DNA from: Staphylococcus sp. IVB6240
Lineage (GTDB): Bacteria; Bacillota; Bacilli; Staphylococcales; Staphylococcaceae
Reading direction: 5' to 3'
Assembly: GCF_025558425.1 (NCBI RefSeq)
Contig: NZ_CP094718.1
Location: forward strand, 558,001 to 622,000
DNA: 64,000 nt
Shown here: positions 51,483 through 62,368 of the stretch, in pieces
Layout: each line of letters opens with the position of its first letter
How positions within the stretch are numbered: position 1 is the stretch's first letter
The notes under the pieces: generated by a model
Seen by the model: only the letters and a program-made list of their open reading frames with translations
Told to the model about the DNA's origin: nothing
Database searches by the model: none
Position numbers and translations under genes: made by a program

Positions 51483-52424
51483 ATGAATGTAGGAATTAAA
51501 GGATTTGGCGCTTATGTTCCAGAGAATGTTGTTGATAATCATTATTTTGAAGCATATCTGGATACATCAGATGAATGGATTTCACAAATGACAGGCATAA
51601 AAGAACGTCGCTGGGCAAATAAAGAACAAGATACATCAGACCTCGCATATGAAGCGAGCGTGAGAGCAATAGAAGATGCAGGTATAAAACCGGAAGATGT
51701 GGACATGGTTATTGTTGCAACATCAACAGGTGATCATCGTTTTCCAACAGTTGCAAATAAGTTACAAGAACGTTTAGGATTGTCCAAAGTAGCATCTATG
51801 GACCAACTTGCTGCGTGTACAGGATTTATGTATAGCATTGTGACTGCAAGAGCGTTTATACTATCAGGAGATTATAAAAATATTTTAGTTGTAGGCGCAG
51901 AAAAGCTATCTAAAATTACAGACTTAAATGATCGTGGTACAGCTATTTTATTTGGTGATGGTGCAGGGGCTGCTATTATTGGTGAAGTGTCTGGTAACCG
52001 TGGTATCCTAAGCTATGAATTGGGTTCAGATGGTATCGGTGGCAAATACTTATACCAAGAACAAGAAACAGACTTAATTCGCATGAATGGTCGAGAAGTC
52101 TTTAAGTTTGCTGTACGTGTGATGGGAGATTCCTCAGCACGTGTCGTAGAAAAGGCTGAACTGACTGCAGATGATGTCGATATGTTTATTCCACACCAAG
52201 CGAATATCCGTATTATGGAGTCAGCACGCGAACGATTAGGTTTATCAAAAGAAAAAATGAGCGTATCCGTAGATAAATATGGGAATACCTCTGCTGCATC
52301 CATCCCGCTAAGCATTGGTCAAGAATTAGAAAATGGCCGTATTAAAGATGATGATATATTAGTATTAGTAGGTTTTGGTGGCGGCCTTACGTGGGGTTCT
52401 ATCGTGATTCGCTGGGGAAAATAA
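51483..52424 (+). CDS. fabH: 3-oxoacyl-ACP synthase III
   Basis: 313-residue condensing enzyme that starts type II fatty acid synthesis from acyl-CoA and malonyl-ACP. The triad is complete: Cys in [13 protein letters not shown], His in [14 protein letters not shown], Asn in [14 protein letters not shown]. Branched-chain primers are typical in staphylococci. AGAAGGTG precedes the ATG. First gene of the fabHF pair under FapR. Confidence 0.96.
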   Translation: MNVGIKGFGAYVPENVVDNHYFEAYLDTSDEWISQMTGIKERRWANKEQDTSDLAYEASVRAIEDAGIKPEDVDMVIVATSTGDHRFPTVANKLQERLGLSKVASMDQLAACTGFMYSIVTARAFILSGDYKNILVVGAEKLSKITDLNDRGTAILFGDGAGAAIIGEVSGNRGILSYELGSDGIGGKYLYQEQETDLIRMNGREVFKFAVRVMGDSSARVVEKAELTADDVDMFIPHQANIRIMESARERLGLSKEKMSVSVDKYGNTSAASIPLSIGQELENGRIKDDDILVLVGFGGGLTWGSIVIRWGK

Positions 52425-52440
52425 TAGAGGAGGCAACACA

Positions 52441-53685
52441 ATGACAAAGAAACAACGTGTCGTAGTGACAGGATTAGGAGCATTATCACCTATTGGCAAT
52501 GATGTGCCAACGATGTGGCAAAATGCATTAAATGGTGTGAATGGTATTGATAAGATTACACGTATTGATACGGAGCCATTTCAAGTTCATATCGGTGGGG
52601 AACTAAAAGATTTTAACATTGAAGATCATATTCCAAAAAAGGAAGCACGCAAAATGTCACGCTTTACACAATACGCAGTTGTAGCAGCACGTCAAGCAGT
52701 TGCAGATGCTCAATTGAAAATCGATGAATCAAATGCTGATCGTATAGGTGTTTGGATTGGTTCAGGTATTGGTGGTATGGAGACATTTGAAGAATCATAT
52801 GAGCAATTGAAAAAGCGTGGACCGAGACGTGTAAGCCCATTCTTCGTACCTATGTTAATTCCAGATATGGCAACTGGACAAGTATCGATAGATCTTGGTG
52901 CAAAAGGGCCAAATGGTTCTACCGTAACGGCTTGTGCAACAGCAACAAACTCAATTGGAGAAGCATTTAAATTTATCGAGCGTGGCGATGCGGACGCAAT
53001 GATCGCAGGTGGTACAGAAGCACCAATTACAAATATGTCTATTGCAGGATTCAGTGCAAGTCGTGCACTCTCAACAAACAATGATCCCGAAACAGCATGC
53101 CGTCCATTCCAAGAGGGACGCGATGGTTTTATTATGAGTGAAGGTGCAGGCATTGTTGTATTAGAATCATTAGAGTCTGCACAAGCACGTGGTGCAAAAA
53201 TTTATGCTGAAGTTGTTGGCTATGGATCAACGGGTGATGCACATCATATTACAGCGCCAGGACCAGACGGTGAAGGTGGTGCCCGTGCGATGAAAATGGC
53301 ACTCGATGATGCAGACATCACACCGGATCGAGTACAATATTTAAATGCACATGGTACAAGTACACCAATTGGCGATTTATTCGAAATCAAAGCGATTAAA
53401 ACAACATTTGGTGATGCAGCTAAGCAATTAAAAATCAGTTCTACCAAATCAATGACAGGTCATCTATTAGGTGCGACTGGCGGGATTGAAGCCATCTTCT
53501 CTGTACTCTCAATTCGAGACGGGAAAATTGCACCAACCATTCATGCTAATGCAATGGACCCAGAAATTGATTTAGATATCACGCCGAATGAGGCAGTAGA
53601 TCATGATATTACCCACGCAATGAGTAATAGTTTAGGTTTTGGTGGACATAACGCAGTACTAGTCTTTAAAAAATTTGAACAATAA
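52441..53685 (+). CDS. fabF: 3-oxoacyl-ACP synthase II
   Basis: 414-residue elongation condensing enzyme. Cys in [17 protein letters not shown], His in [14 protein letters not shown] and [15 protein letters not shown]. It extends acyl-ACP with malonyl-ACP and is the target class of platensimycin and thiolactomycin. AGGAGG precedes the ATG; 16 bases after fabH. Confidence 0.96.
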   Translation: MTKKQRVVVTGLGALSPIGNDVPTMWQNALNGVNGIDKITRIDTEPFQVHIGGELKDFNIEDHIPKKEARKMSRFTQYAVVAARQAVADAQLKIDESNADRIGVWIGSGIGGMETFEESYEQLKKRGPRRVSPFFVPMLIPDMATGQVSIDLGAKGPNGSTVTACATATNSIGEAFKFIERGDADAMIAGGTEAPITNMSIAGFSASRALSTNNDPETACRPFQEGRDGFIMSEGAGIVVLESLESAQARGAKIYAEVVGYGSTGDAHHITAPGPDGEGGARAMKMALDDADITPDRVQYLNAHGTSTPIGDLFEIKAIKTTFGDAAKQLKISSTKSMTGHLLGATGGIEAIFSVLSIRDGKIAPTIHANAMDPEIDLDITPNEAVDHDITHAMSNSLGFGGHNAVLVFKKFEQ

Positions 53686-53693
53686 TTAAATAG

Positions 53694-53752
53694 AAAAAGC
53701 GCGTATTTTCATACACTAATTAAAAGTTTATGAAAGTGCGCGCTTATTTTTA
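53694..53752 (+). terminator. Intrinsic terminator after fabF
   Basis: AAAAGCGCG and CGCGCTT outer arms with inner TTCATA/TATGAA; T run follows. Confidence 0.82.
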
Positions 53753-53770
53753 TTGTTATTATAGAATGGC

Positions 53771-54151
53771 TTAACCTAACGTAAATGCCAAAATAAAAGA
53801 AAGAATTAAATACACTGTATTCACAAGTAGTGCGGGTTTAATCCAGGGTTGAACCACATAATATTCACGTTTTGGTGATTTGGGGTTGTAAAACTCATCT
53901 TCCTCGTACATTTCACGATGTTTCTTACGCATAAGTTGATAGCGAAACTTTCTAAAACCATAACTTGTTACATCAAAAATCCCTTCTTGGACTAGTAGTA
54001 ACATGAAAAGCAAAATGAGAGTGATGATAGATAATGTAAAGAATGTATTGATAAAGTGGACCCATGTATGTGTACCAGTTAACCAAATGAGAAAAGTAAT
54101 GGCTGGGGTCATCAATATGTATATTAAAGTATTAATATTAAATCGCTTCAT
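53771..54151 (-). CDS. DUF3899-like membrane protein
   Basis: 126 residues. Two N-terminal helices (LIYILMTPAITFLIWLTG; FFTLSIITLILLFMLLLVQ), a charged cytoplasmic middle (FRKFRYQLMRKKHREMYEEDE) and a C-terminal helix (PALLVNTVYLILSFILAF). Matches the family found between fabF and opp3 in staphylococci; function unknown. AGAAGGAGGA precedes the ATG. Confidence 0.78.
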   Translation of the reverse strand: MKRFNINTLIYILMTPAITFLIWLTGTHTWVHFINTFFTLSIITLILLFMLLLVQEGIFDVTSYGFRKFRYQLMRKKHREMYEEDEFYNPKSPKREYYVVQPWIKPALLVNTVYLILSFILAFTLG

Positions 54152-54263
54152 TAATATCCTCCTTCTTATAAATATTAAGCTAATAATAAAATATTGTAAT
54201 CTAAGTTTTTGTAATCATCAACAATTCAAAAGTTTTATGTTAAAAATTAATCTTTAGAAATGT

Positions 54264-54365
54264 TGCTATAATAACGTTCTTAATTATTAACAATATGTAT
54301 ATTAAAAAAACATCTTGAATATAAAAATATAGGAGACTATAATTACATTAATATTTCTGAAAATT
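54264..54365 (+). promoter_or_regulatory. opp3 promoter and CodY box
   Basis: An extended -10 TGCTATAAT at 54264-54272, -35 weak. At 54351-54365, ATATTTCTGAAAATT differs from the CodY consensus AATTTTCWGAAAATT at two positions and lies in the leader 39 bases before oppB. CodY repression of peptide uptake in amino-acid-rich conditions is known for staphylococci. Confidence 0.6.
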
Positions 54366-54403
54366 TTGAAGGGAATGTTAATTGAACAAAGGGGGAAATA
54401 CAT

Positions 54404-55330
54404 ATGCTTAAATATACACTTAAGCGCTTGCTGTATATGGTGATTTCATTAGTGATTATCATTTCAATTACCTTTTTCCTAATGAAATTAATGCCAGGTT
54501 CACCATTCAATGATGAGAAGTTGAGTGAAGAGCAAAAAATAGTCCTGAATGAAAAATATGGGCTGAATGATCCACTACCTGTGCAATATGCGAATTATAT
54601 GGCAAATGTTGTGAAAGGGGATTTTGGGAATTCGTTCCAATATGATGGACAACCTGTATGGGAATTGATTCAACCAAGGTTAATTCCATCACTCCAAATG
54701 GGTCTGATAGCGATGGCAATCGGTGTCGTATTAGGTGTTGTATTGGGAGTAATAGCAGCAACAAGGCAAAACACCTGGGTCGATTATTTAGCGACACTCA
54801 TCTCGGTTATCGCAATTTCGGTACCATCATTCGTACTTGCTGTGTTACTTCAATATCTTTTCGCAGTTAAGTTACAATGGTTCCCGGTTGCAGGTTGGGA
54901 AGGTATATCAACAGCTGTCTTACCTTCACTTGCATTATCAGCGGTTGTTCTTGCAACAGTCGCACGTTATATTCGAGCAGAAATGATAGAAGTGTTGAGT
55001 TCAGATTACATATTATTGGCGCGAGCAAAGGGGAATTCAACATACGCAGTCTTATTTAAACATGCACTCAGAAATGCATTGATTCCAGTTGTCACAATCC
55101 TAGTTCCGATGTTAGCGAGCATTTTAACAGGTACATTAACGATTGAAAATATATTCGGGGTACCCGGACTAGGGGATCAATTCGTTCGTTCGATCACAAC
55201 GAATGACTTTTCTGTAATTATGGCGATTACGTTATTGTTCAGTACATTGTTTATCGTTTCAATTTTCCTTGTCGATGTACTTTACGGATTAATCGATCCA
55301 CGTATTCGTGTACAAGGGGGTAAAAAATAA
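54404..55330 (+). CDS. oppB: Oligopeptide ABC transporter permease OppB (Opp3)
   Basis: 308 residues with six transmembrane helices, starting MLKYTLKRLLYMVISLVII. The EAA loop that contacts the ATPases is LARAKGNSTYAVLFKHALRNALIP. Membrane channel subunit paired with OppC. AAGGGGG precedes the ATG. Its stop overlaps the oppC start by one base. Locus after fabF identifies it as the main nutritional system Opp3. Confidence 0.94.
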   Translation: MLKYTLKRLLYMVISLVIIISITFFLMKLMPGSPFNDEKLSEEQKIVLNEKYGLNDPLPVQYANYMANVVKGDFGNSFQYDGQPVWELIQPRLIPSLQMGLIAMAIGVVLGVVLGVIAATRQNTWVDYLATLISVIAISVPSFVLAVLLQYLFAVKLQWFPVAGWEGISTAVLPSLALSAVVLATVARYIRAEMIEVLSSDYILLARAKGNSTYAVLFKHALRNALIPVVTILVPMLASILTGTLTIENIFGVPGLGDQFVRSITTNDFSVIMAITLLFSTLFIVSIFLVDVLYGLIDPRIRVQGGKK

Positions 55331-56391
55331 TGACGAAAGATTTACATCATTTACCAAAAGATGATCCATCAGGTGCAACAATGGCTCAAACAACAGGTGT
55401 GATGCATGAAGATTTCGTACGTACAGGCACACCAGACCTTGATCAACAGGCATTACAACGTGAAGGACGTACGTTTTGGCAAGATGCATGGACACAATTG
55501 ACACACAACAAGCTTGCAGTTGTCGGAATGATTGGGCTATTAATTATCTTACTATTAGCTTTGATTGGACCTTTATTGAATAGTCATGGTTATGCAGAAC
55601 AAGATGTAGAACGTCGTAATTTACCACCCAAAGTTGCTGTTCTTGATAAAGTACCATTTCTTCCATTTGACGGTTCAGGTGTAGAAGGAAATGCATATGA
55701 GAATGCAAAAGTAAAAGAAAACTTCTGGTTTGGGACAGACCAATTAGGTCGTGACCTTTGGACGCGTACTTGGAAAGGTGCGCAAGTATCATTATTCATC
55801 GGTTTTGTCGCAGCTGTTCTTGATATCTTTATCGGTGTCATATACGGAGCGATTTCCGGATATTTCGGTGGTCGTGTAGATGACGTGATGCAGCGTATTA
55901 TCGAAATTATTTCATCTATTCCGACATTGATTGTCGTGATCCTCTTCGTATTAATTTTCGAACCATCGATTTGGACAATTATTTTAGCGATGACCATCAC
56001 AGGATGGATCGGCATGAGCCGTGTTGTTCGTGGAGAATTCTTAAAATTGAAAAACCAAGAATTCGTATTAGCATCACGCACACTCGGAACATCAGACTTA
56101 AAATTAATTTTTAAACATATCTTACCGAATACATTAGGTGCAATTATCGTAACATCAATGTTTACAGTACCAAATGCCATCTTCTTCGAGGCATTCTTGA
56201 GCTTTATCGGTATTGGGGTACCAGCACCACAATCTTCACTAGGTTCATTAGTAAATGAAGGTCGTGCGATGCTACTGATTCACCCTCATGAACTATTTAT
56301 TCCAGCACTTATTTTAAGTTTATTAATTTTATTTTTCTATTTATTCAGTGACGGTCTACGCGATGCATTCGACCCTAAAATGCGTAAATAA
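55330..56391 (+). CDS. oppC: Oligopeptide ABC transporter permease OppC (Opp3)
   Basis: 353 residues. A long cytoplasmic N terminus of about 60 residues precedes the first helix (LAVVGMIGLLIILLLALIGP). An extracellular insert (residues about 80-130) and five further helices follow, with the EAA loop LASRTLGTSDLKLIFKHILPNTLG. The gene ends exactly where a tandem repeat begins. Confidence 0.94.
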   Translation: MTKDLHHLPKDDPSGATMAQTTGVMHEDFVRTGTPDLDQQALQREGRTFWQDAWTQLTHNKLAVVGMIGLLIILLLALIGPLLNSHGYAEQDVERRNLPPKVAVLDKVPFLPFDGSGVEGNAYENAKVKENFWFGTDQLGRDLWTRTWKGAQVSLFIGFVAAVLDIFIGVIYGAISGYFGGRVDDVMQRIIEIISSIPTLIVVILFVLIFEPSIWTIILAMTITGWIGMSRVVRGEFLKLKNQEFVLASRTLGTSDLKLIFKHILPNTLGAIIVTSMFTVPNAIFFEAFLSFIGIGVPAPQSSLGSLVNEGRAMLLIHPHELFIPALILSLLILFFYLFSDGLRDAFDPKMRK

Positions 56392-56634
56392 ACGAAGATG
56401 TGAGGGGAGTGTTTAGGGATTGAGCAGAATGTAAGCAATGAGGAAAATTGTTTTTTGATTTTCTTGAATTGTGAAATTCTGCCGAAAGCCCTGCTCCCAG
56501 AACACTGACAAGAACGAGGATGTGAAGGGAGCGTTTAGGGATTGAGCAGAATGAAAGCAATGAGAAAAATCGCTTTTTGATTTTCTAGAATTGCGAAATT
56601 CTGCCGAAAGCCCTGCTCCCAGAACACTGACAAA
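56391..56634 (+). repeat. Two tandem copies of a 122-base hairpin element within the opp operon
   Basis: Unit 1 is 56391-56512 and unit 2 is 56513-56634, about 90% identical. Each unit folds on itself: AGTGTT/AACACT (GCGTTT-type in unit 2), AGGG/CCCT, GCAGAAT/ATTCTGC, GCAAT/ATTGC and AGAAAA/TTTTCT are nested inverted pairs. No ORF. The oppD ribosome site AAAGGAGG follows directly. Confidence 0.88.
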
Positions 56635-56648
56635 AGGAGGATGATACC

Positions 56649-57722
56649 ATGTCTGAACATATTTTAGAAGTGAAGGACTTGCATGTTTCCTTTGATATTA
56701 CGGCAGGGGAAGTGCAAGCAGTTCGTGGTGTGGATTTCTATTTAGATAAAGGGGAAACATTAGCGATTGTAGGTGAATCTGGCTCTGGTAAGTCAGTGAC
56801 AACAAAAGCAATTACAAAGTTGTTCCAAGGTCCGACAGGTAAAATTAAAAAAGGACAAATTTTATTTGATGGCGAGGATTTAACGCAGAAATCAGAAAAA
56901 GAATTAATGAAGTTGCGTGGGAAAGAGATCTCAATGATTTTCCAAGATCCAATGACGTCATTAAACCCTACAATGAAAATTGGTAAGCAAGTGATGGAGC
57001 CAATTATTAAGCATATCGGTTTAAGCAAAGCAGACGCTAAAAAACGTGCGATTGAATTATTAAAGTTAGTTGGTTTAAAAAATGTAGAAAAACGTTTTAA
57101 TGCCTACCCACATCAATTTTCAGGTGGACAACGTCAACGTATCGTTATCGCTTTAGCATTAGCATGTGAACCTAAAATTTTAATTGCCGATGAACCAACA
57201 ACAGCACTTGATGTAACGATGCAGGCACAAATTTTAGATTTGATGAAGGAACTCCAACAAAAGATTGATACAGCAATTATATTCATCACGCATGACTTAG
57301 GTGTGGTTGCGAATGTAGCCGATCGTGTTGCTGTCATGTATGGTGGACAAATGATTGAAACAGGGAATGTGGATGAGATTTTCTATGATCCACGCCATCC
57401 ATACACTTGGGGCTTATTGTCATCGATGCCTGATTTAGAAACAGAAGAGGATACGGAATTATTAGCGATTCCTGGGACACCACCTGACTTGGTGCATCCA
57501 CCTAAGGGAGATGCTTTTGCAGCGAGAAGTGAATACGCATTAGCGATTGACTTCAAAGAGGCGCCACCATGGTTTAGTGTCTCTCCAACACATTTTGTAC
57601 GTTCATGGTTGCTGGATGAGCGCGCACCAGTGGTTGATCCACCACCGATTGTAAAACGAAAACAGCGTGAGATGCCGAATAATTTCGACAAACCAGAACG
57701 TGTAGAAAGGGTGTCGTTTTAA
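56649..57722 (+). CDS. oppD: Oligopeptide ABC transporter ATPase OppD (Opp3)
   Basis: 357 residues. Walker A GESGSGKSVTTKA, Q-loop MIFQDPMTSLNP, signature FSGGQRQRIVIALALA, Walker B KILIADEPTTALDVT and the H-loop ITHDLG are intact. The C terminus has the oligopeptide/dipeptide extension (IPGTPPDLVHPPKGDAFAAR) but lacks the usual Cys-rich Fe-S cluster signature seen in some homologues. One base separates it from oppF. Confidence 0.94.
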   Translation: MSEHILEVKDLHVSFDITAGEVQAVRGVDFYLDKGETLAIVGESGSGKSVTTKAITKLFQGPTGKIKKGQILFDGEDLTQKSEKELMKLRGKEISMIFQDPMTSLNPTMKIGKQVMEPIIKHIGLSKADAKKRAIELLKLVGLKNVEKRFNAYPHQFSGGQRQRIVIALALACEPKILIADEPTTALDVTMQAQILDLMKELQQKIDTAIIFITHDLGVVANVADRVAVMYGGQMIETGNVDEIFYDPRHPYTWGLLSSMPDLETEEDTELLAIPGTPPDLVHPPKGDAFAARSEYALAIDFKEAPPWFSVSPTHFVRSWLLDERAPVVDPPPIVKRKQREMPNNFDKPERVERVSF

Positions 57723-58664
57723 ATGGGAAACAGGGAGAAACTTGTAGAAGTACAAAACTTGAAACAATACTTTAATGTTGGTAAACCAAATGAAGTACGC
57801 GCGATTGACGATATTTCATTTGATATTTATAAAGGGGAAACATTTGGCCTTGTTGGCGAATCAGGTTCTGGGAAATCAACAACAGGAAAAGCGATTATTA
57901 AATTAAACGATGTGACAGATGGTAAGGTGCTTTACGAAGGGGTTAATATACAAGAAATCAAAAATCGCAAAGAGTTATTGAAATTTAATAAAAAAATTCA
58001 AATGATTTTCCAAGATCCATATGCATCATTGAATCCACGTTTAAAAGTGATGGATATTGTTGCGGAAGGGATTGATATACACGGACTTGCCTCTGATCGT
58101 CGAGATCGAAAAAAGCGTGTATATGACTTATTAGAAACGGTGGGACTACGAAAAAGTCACGCGAACCGTTATCCACATGAGTTTTCAGGTGGTCAGCGTC
58201 AACGTATCGGTATTGCGCGTGCCCTTGCTGTTGAACCAGAGTTTATCATTGCCGATGAACCCATTTCTGCACTAGACGTATCGATTCAAGCACAAGTTGT
58301 CAATTTAATGCAGAAGTTAAAACGTGAACGTAATATTACGTTTTTATTCATCGCACATGATCTCTCAATGGTGAAGTACATATCAGATAGAATTGCGGTC
58401 ATGCACCTCGGCCGTATTGTTGAGATTGGTACCGCAGATCAAATCTACAACAATCCAGTGCATCCATATACACAATCATTGTTATCAGCCGTACCACAGC
58501 CTGATCCAGAAACAGAGCGAACAAGAAAGCGTATTGCTTACAAGCATGATCCAAGCAAAAATGATGCGCGCACGTTACATGAAGTGGCGCCTGATCATTT
58601 AGTGTTTGCGACTGAAGAAGAACTCGAAAAGTTTCAGGCAGATTATCAAAAAGAACGTGTATAA
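57723..58664 (+). CDS. oppF: Oligopeptide ABC transporter ATPase OppF (Opp3)
   Basis: 313 residues. Walker A GESGSGKSTTGKA, Q-loop MIFQDPYASLNPRL, signature FSGGQRQRIGIARALA, Walker B EFIIADEPISALDVS and IAHDLS. It forms the second nucleotide-binding subunit with OppD. AAAGGGTG inside the oppD end serves the start. Confidence 0.94.
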   Translation: MGNREKLVEVQNLKQYFNVGKPNEVRAIDDISFDIYKGETFGLVGESGSGKSTTGKAIIKLNDVTDGKVLYEGVNIQEIKNRKELLKFNKKIQMIFQDPYASLNPRLKVMDIVAEGIDIHGLASDRRDRKKRVYDLLETVGLRKSHANRYPHEFSGGQRQRIGIARALAVEPEFIIADEPISALDVSIQAQVVNLMQKLKRERNITFLFIAHDLSMVKYISDRIAVMHLGRIVEIGTADQIYNNPVHPYTQSLLSAVPQPDPETERTRKRIAYKHDPSKNDARTLHEVAPDHLVFATEEELEKFQADYQKERV

Positions 58665-58685
58665 TTTTTGAAAGGGGAATGTCAA

Positions 58686-60350
58686 GTGAAGACACGGAGA
58701 ACATTGAAAATATTCACGCCACTTTTGGCTGCTACACTCGTCCTTTCAGCATGTGGCAGCGGCGAAGGGATTTATGATGATAAAGGACAAGTCTTTCGTA
58801 AAGTAATTCCACAAGATATGTCATCACTAGATACGGCGAAAGTAACAGATACTGTGAGTTTTGATAAGTTCAATCAAGTGTATGAAGGACTTTATGTATT
58901 AGATGGTGACGACAAAGCACAGCCAGGTGTAGCCAAAGGGGAACCAAAAATTTCTGAAGATGGTAAGACATGGACTGTGAAGTTAAGAGAAGATGCGAAA
59001 TGGTCAAACGGCGATCCAGTAACAGCACATGACTTTGAATTCGCATGGAAACGTGTCGTCGATCCGGATACAGCTTCAGAGTATGCATATATTATGTATG
59101 ACTTAAAAAATGCTGAAGAAATCAACTTAGGTAAAAAGAAAGTAGATTCACTAGGTGTTAAAGCGTTAGATGATCATACGTTACAATTTGAACTGACAAA
59201 AGCTATTCCATACTTTAAAGAAATGCTCGCTTTTGGAACATATATGCCACAAAATGAAAAAGTTGTGAAAAAATATGGTGATCGTTATGGAACGAATGAG
59301 GATAAAGCGGTATACAATGGACCATTTAAAGTAAAAGAATGGGCAGTAGAAGATAAAATTCTATTAGTAAAGAATGATAAATACTGGGATAAAGATGTTG
59401 TGAAGTTAGACAAAGTGAATTATAAAGTCTTAAAAGATGGTCAAGCAGGGGCGTCTTTATATGATACAAATTCAGTGGATGATACAACGATTTCATCTGA
59501 ACAAGTTGAAAAATACAAAGATAATCCAGCTTTAAAGAAACGTCTTCTTGCAGCAACATTCTATTTAAAATTGAATCAAGGTACGGTACCTGCATTCAAG
59601 GATAAAAATATGCGTTTAGCACTCGCACAAGCAGTAGATAAGCAAGCATATGTTGATGCAGTGTTAAATAACGGGTCAGCACCGAGTGATGGTTTCACAT
59701 CAAAAGCAACAGCCAAAGCACCAGATGATTCGGACTTTGCTGATCAAATCAATTCACCATTAGTTTATAATCCTGAAAAAGCGAAAGAAAACTATGAAAA
59801 AGCGAAAAAAACTTTAGGTGAAGACTCATTTACATTTAAGCTAAATACAGAAGATACACCTGCATCAAAAATATCAGCAGAGTTTATTAAAGCACAAATT
59901 GAGAAAAACTTACCTGGTGTTACGATTAAAATTCAACAGTTACCATTCAAACAGCGTATTGCACGAGAACAAAGTGAAAACTACGATATTTCACTTTCTG
60001 GTTGGGGTCCAGACTATCCTGATCCATTAACATTCTTAAATATCATGACAACTGGTAACTCATCAAACAATACTGGTTGGGGCAACAAAGAATACGATAA
60101 GATGTTGAAAGATGCCAATGGTGCATTATTACAAAAAGAAGAAGAGCGTAATCAAACATTAATTGATGCGGAAGAACTTCTATTGAACAATGCGCCAATC
60201 ACGCCGATTTACCAAAAAGGGGAAGCGCATTTGACGAACCCACAAGTGAAAAACTTGCAGTATCATAATATTGGTGGCGACACAACATTGAAATACGCGT
60301 ATATCGATAAGAGTATTGATCGAGAAACAGGTAAAAAGAAAGAAAAATAA
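58686..60350 (+). CDS. oppA: Oligopeptide-binding lipoprotein OppA (Opp3)
   Basis: 554-residue substrate-binding lipoprotein. The TTG at 58668 is part of the region before AAAGGGGAATG, so GTG 58686 is the start: MKTRRTLKIFTPLLAATL, lipobox LSAC with Cys 24. Signature WTVKLREDAKWSNGDPVTAHDFEFAWKRV (SBP_bac_5). As in other staphylococci, oppA is the last gene of opp3BCDFA. A terminator follows. Confidence 0.94.
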   Translation: MKTRRTLKIFTPLLAATLVLSACGSGEGIYDDKGQVFRKVIPQDMSSLDTAKVTDTVSFDKFNQVYEGLYVLDGDDKAQPGVAKGEPKISEDGKTWTVKLREDAKWSNGDPVTAHDFEFAWKRVVDPDTASEYAYIMYDLKNAEEINLGKKKVDSLGVKALDDHTLQFELTKAIPYFKEMLAFGTYMPQNEKVVKKYGDRYGTNEDKAVYNGPFKVKEWAVEDKILLVKNDKYWDKDVVKLDKVNYKVLKDGQAGASLYDTNSVDDTTISSEQVEKYKDNPALKKRLLAATFYLKLNQGTVPAFKDKNMRLALAQAVDKQAYVDAVLNNGSAPSDGFTSKATAKAPDDSDFADQINSPLVYNPEKAKENYEKAKKTLGEDSFTFKLNTEDTPASKISAEFIKAQIEKNLPGVTIKIQQLPFKQRIAREQSENYDISLSGWGPDYPDPLTFLNIMTTGNSSNNTGWGNKEYDKMLKDANGALLQKEEERNQTLIDAEELLLNNAPITPIYQKGEAHLTNPQVKNLQYHNIGGDTTLKYAYIDKSIDRETGKKKEK

Positions 60351-60360
60351 CAATGATAAG

Positions 60361-60392
60361 CAGAGTCCTTTGACATAGAGGGCTCTGTTTTT
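60361..60392 (+). terminator. Intrinsic terminator after oppA
   Basis: CAGAGTCCT (60361-60369) and AGGGCTCTG (60379-60387), then T run. Confidence 0.85.
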
Positions 60393-60451
60393 GTCGCGTT
60401 TTATAGATCGACTTGTTATGATATCCATATAATGAGCTAAGGAGAAACTAA

Positions 60452-61000
60452 ATGACTAAAATAACAGAAACAGAGAAAGAAGCTTTATTAGTTACATTAA
60501 AAACACGTTTTGAAAAGTATCCAGAACGCCATGAAGGTGTCACTTGGGATGACATAGAACAAAAATTGTTGGTATCAGATACAAAGTTATGGTCGCTGAG
60601 TGAAATGGAGCGTACTGAAGGTGAACCAGATGTTATTGTACTAGAAGACGGTCAGTACGCATTTGTAGATTGTTCAGCAGAAAGTCCTAAAGGGCATAGA
60701 AGTGTTTGTTATGATCAAGCGGCATGGGCATTACGTAAGAAGTATAAACCTGAAACGAGTGCTATCGTGATGGCAGAAGAGATGGGGATCGAGCTGTTAA
60801 CAGAATCCCAATATCGACATCTTCAAACATTTGGTATCTTTGATAAGAAAACATCGAGTTGGATTGTGACACCTGATCATATTCGTGACTTAGGTGGGGC
60901 ATTGTTCTGTGATTACAGATACGGCACTGTGTTCACATATCATAACGGTGCAGAATCTTATTATGGTGCGAGAGGATTTCGAGGTATGCTTAAAATTTAA
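60452..61000 (+). CDS. DUF4256-family protein
   Basis: 182-residue soluble protein with conserved stretches GVTWDDIEQKL, GEPDVIVLEDGQYAFVDCS, ESPKGHRSVCYDQAAW and GGALFCDYRYGTVFTYHNGA, which fit DUF4256. No known function. TAAGGAG precedes the ATG. Single gene between opp3 and trpS. Confidence 0.85.
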   Translation: MTKITETEKEALLVTLKTRFEKYPERHEGVTWDDIEQKLLVSDTKLWSLSEMERTEGEPDVIVLEDGQYAFVDCSAESPKGHRSVCYDQAAWALRKKYKPETSAIVMAEEMGIELLTESQYRHLQTFGIFDKKTSSWIVTPDHIRDLGGALFCDYRYGTVFTYHNGAESYYGARGFRGMLKI

Positions 61001-61002
61001 AA

Positions 61003-61052
61003 GAAAGGGGGAGATTGACTGTTGATTTATGACAGTTAATCTCCCTCTTATG
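61003..61052. terminator. Bidirectional terminator between the DUF4256 gene and trpS
   Basis: GGGAGATTGACTGT (61008-61022) pairs with ACAGTTAATCTCCC (61032-61045) except one position. Confidence 0.88.
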
Positions 61053-61060
61053 GTTATTTA

Positions 61061-62071
<1,011 letters not shown>

Positions 62072-62094
62072 CTATCATGTATATTGTTGTAACT

Positions 62095-62122
62095 ATTATA
62101 TCAGTATTTTCTTTGTTTGTAA
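62095..62122 (-). promoter_or_regulatory. trpS promoter
   Basis: Minus strand TTACAA (62122-62117), 16-base spacer, TATAAT (62100-62095). Confidence 0.6.
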
Positions 62123-62251
62123 TTTGTGATAAGGTATAAATATCAATTGATTAGATAAGGTTATACGACTTAAGTCTGATTATTTGAATAAAAAAATTTA
62201 AATTGCATTTTCTCATTTAATTTTAATGTTGACCACATATAATAAAATCAT

Positions 62252-62321
62252 AACGTTAGAAGACAAGGGCTAAAGTTTTAAAACGTTTTGACATATATTG
62301 TGCAGTCAAACAAGAAACGTT
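62252..62321 (+). promoter_or_regulatory. Three AACGTT palindromes before spx
   Basis: AACGTT occurs at 62252-62257, 62282-62287 and 62316-62321, starts 30 and 34 bases apart, the third 48 bases before the spx ATG. The gap also has TTGACC (62230) and TTGACA (62288), possible -35 hexamers. I cannot name a regulator. Confidence 0.35.
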
Positions 62322-62368
62322 AAAAATTATGATGAATGTAAATTCATTAAACTAGGAGAGTGAGATGT

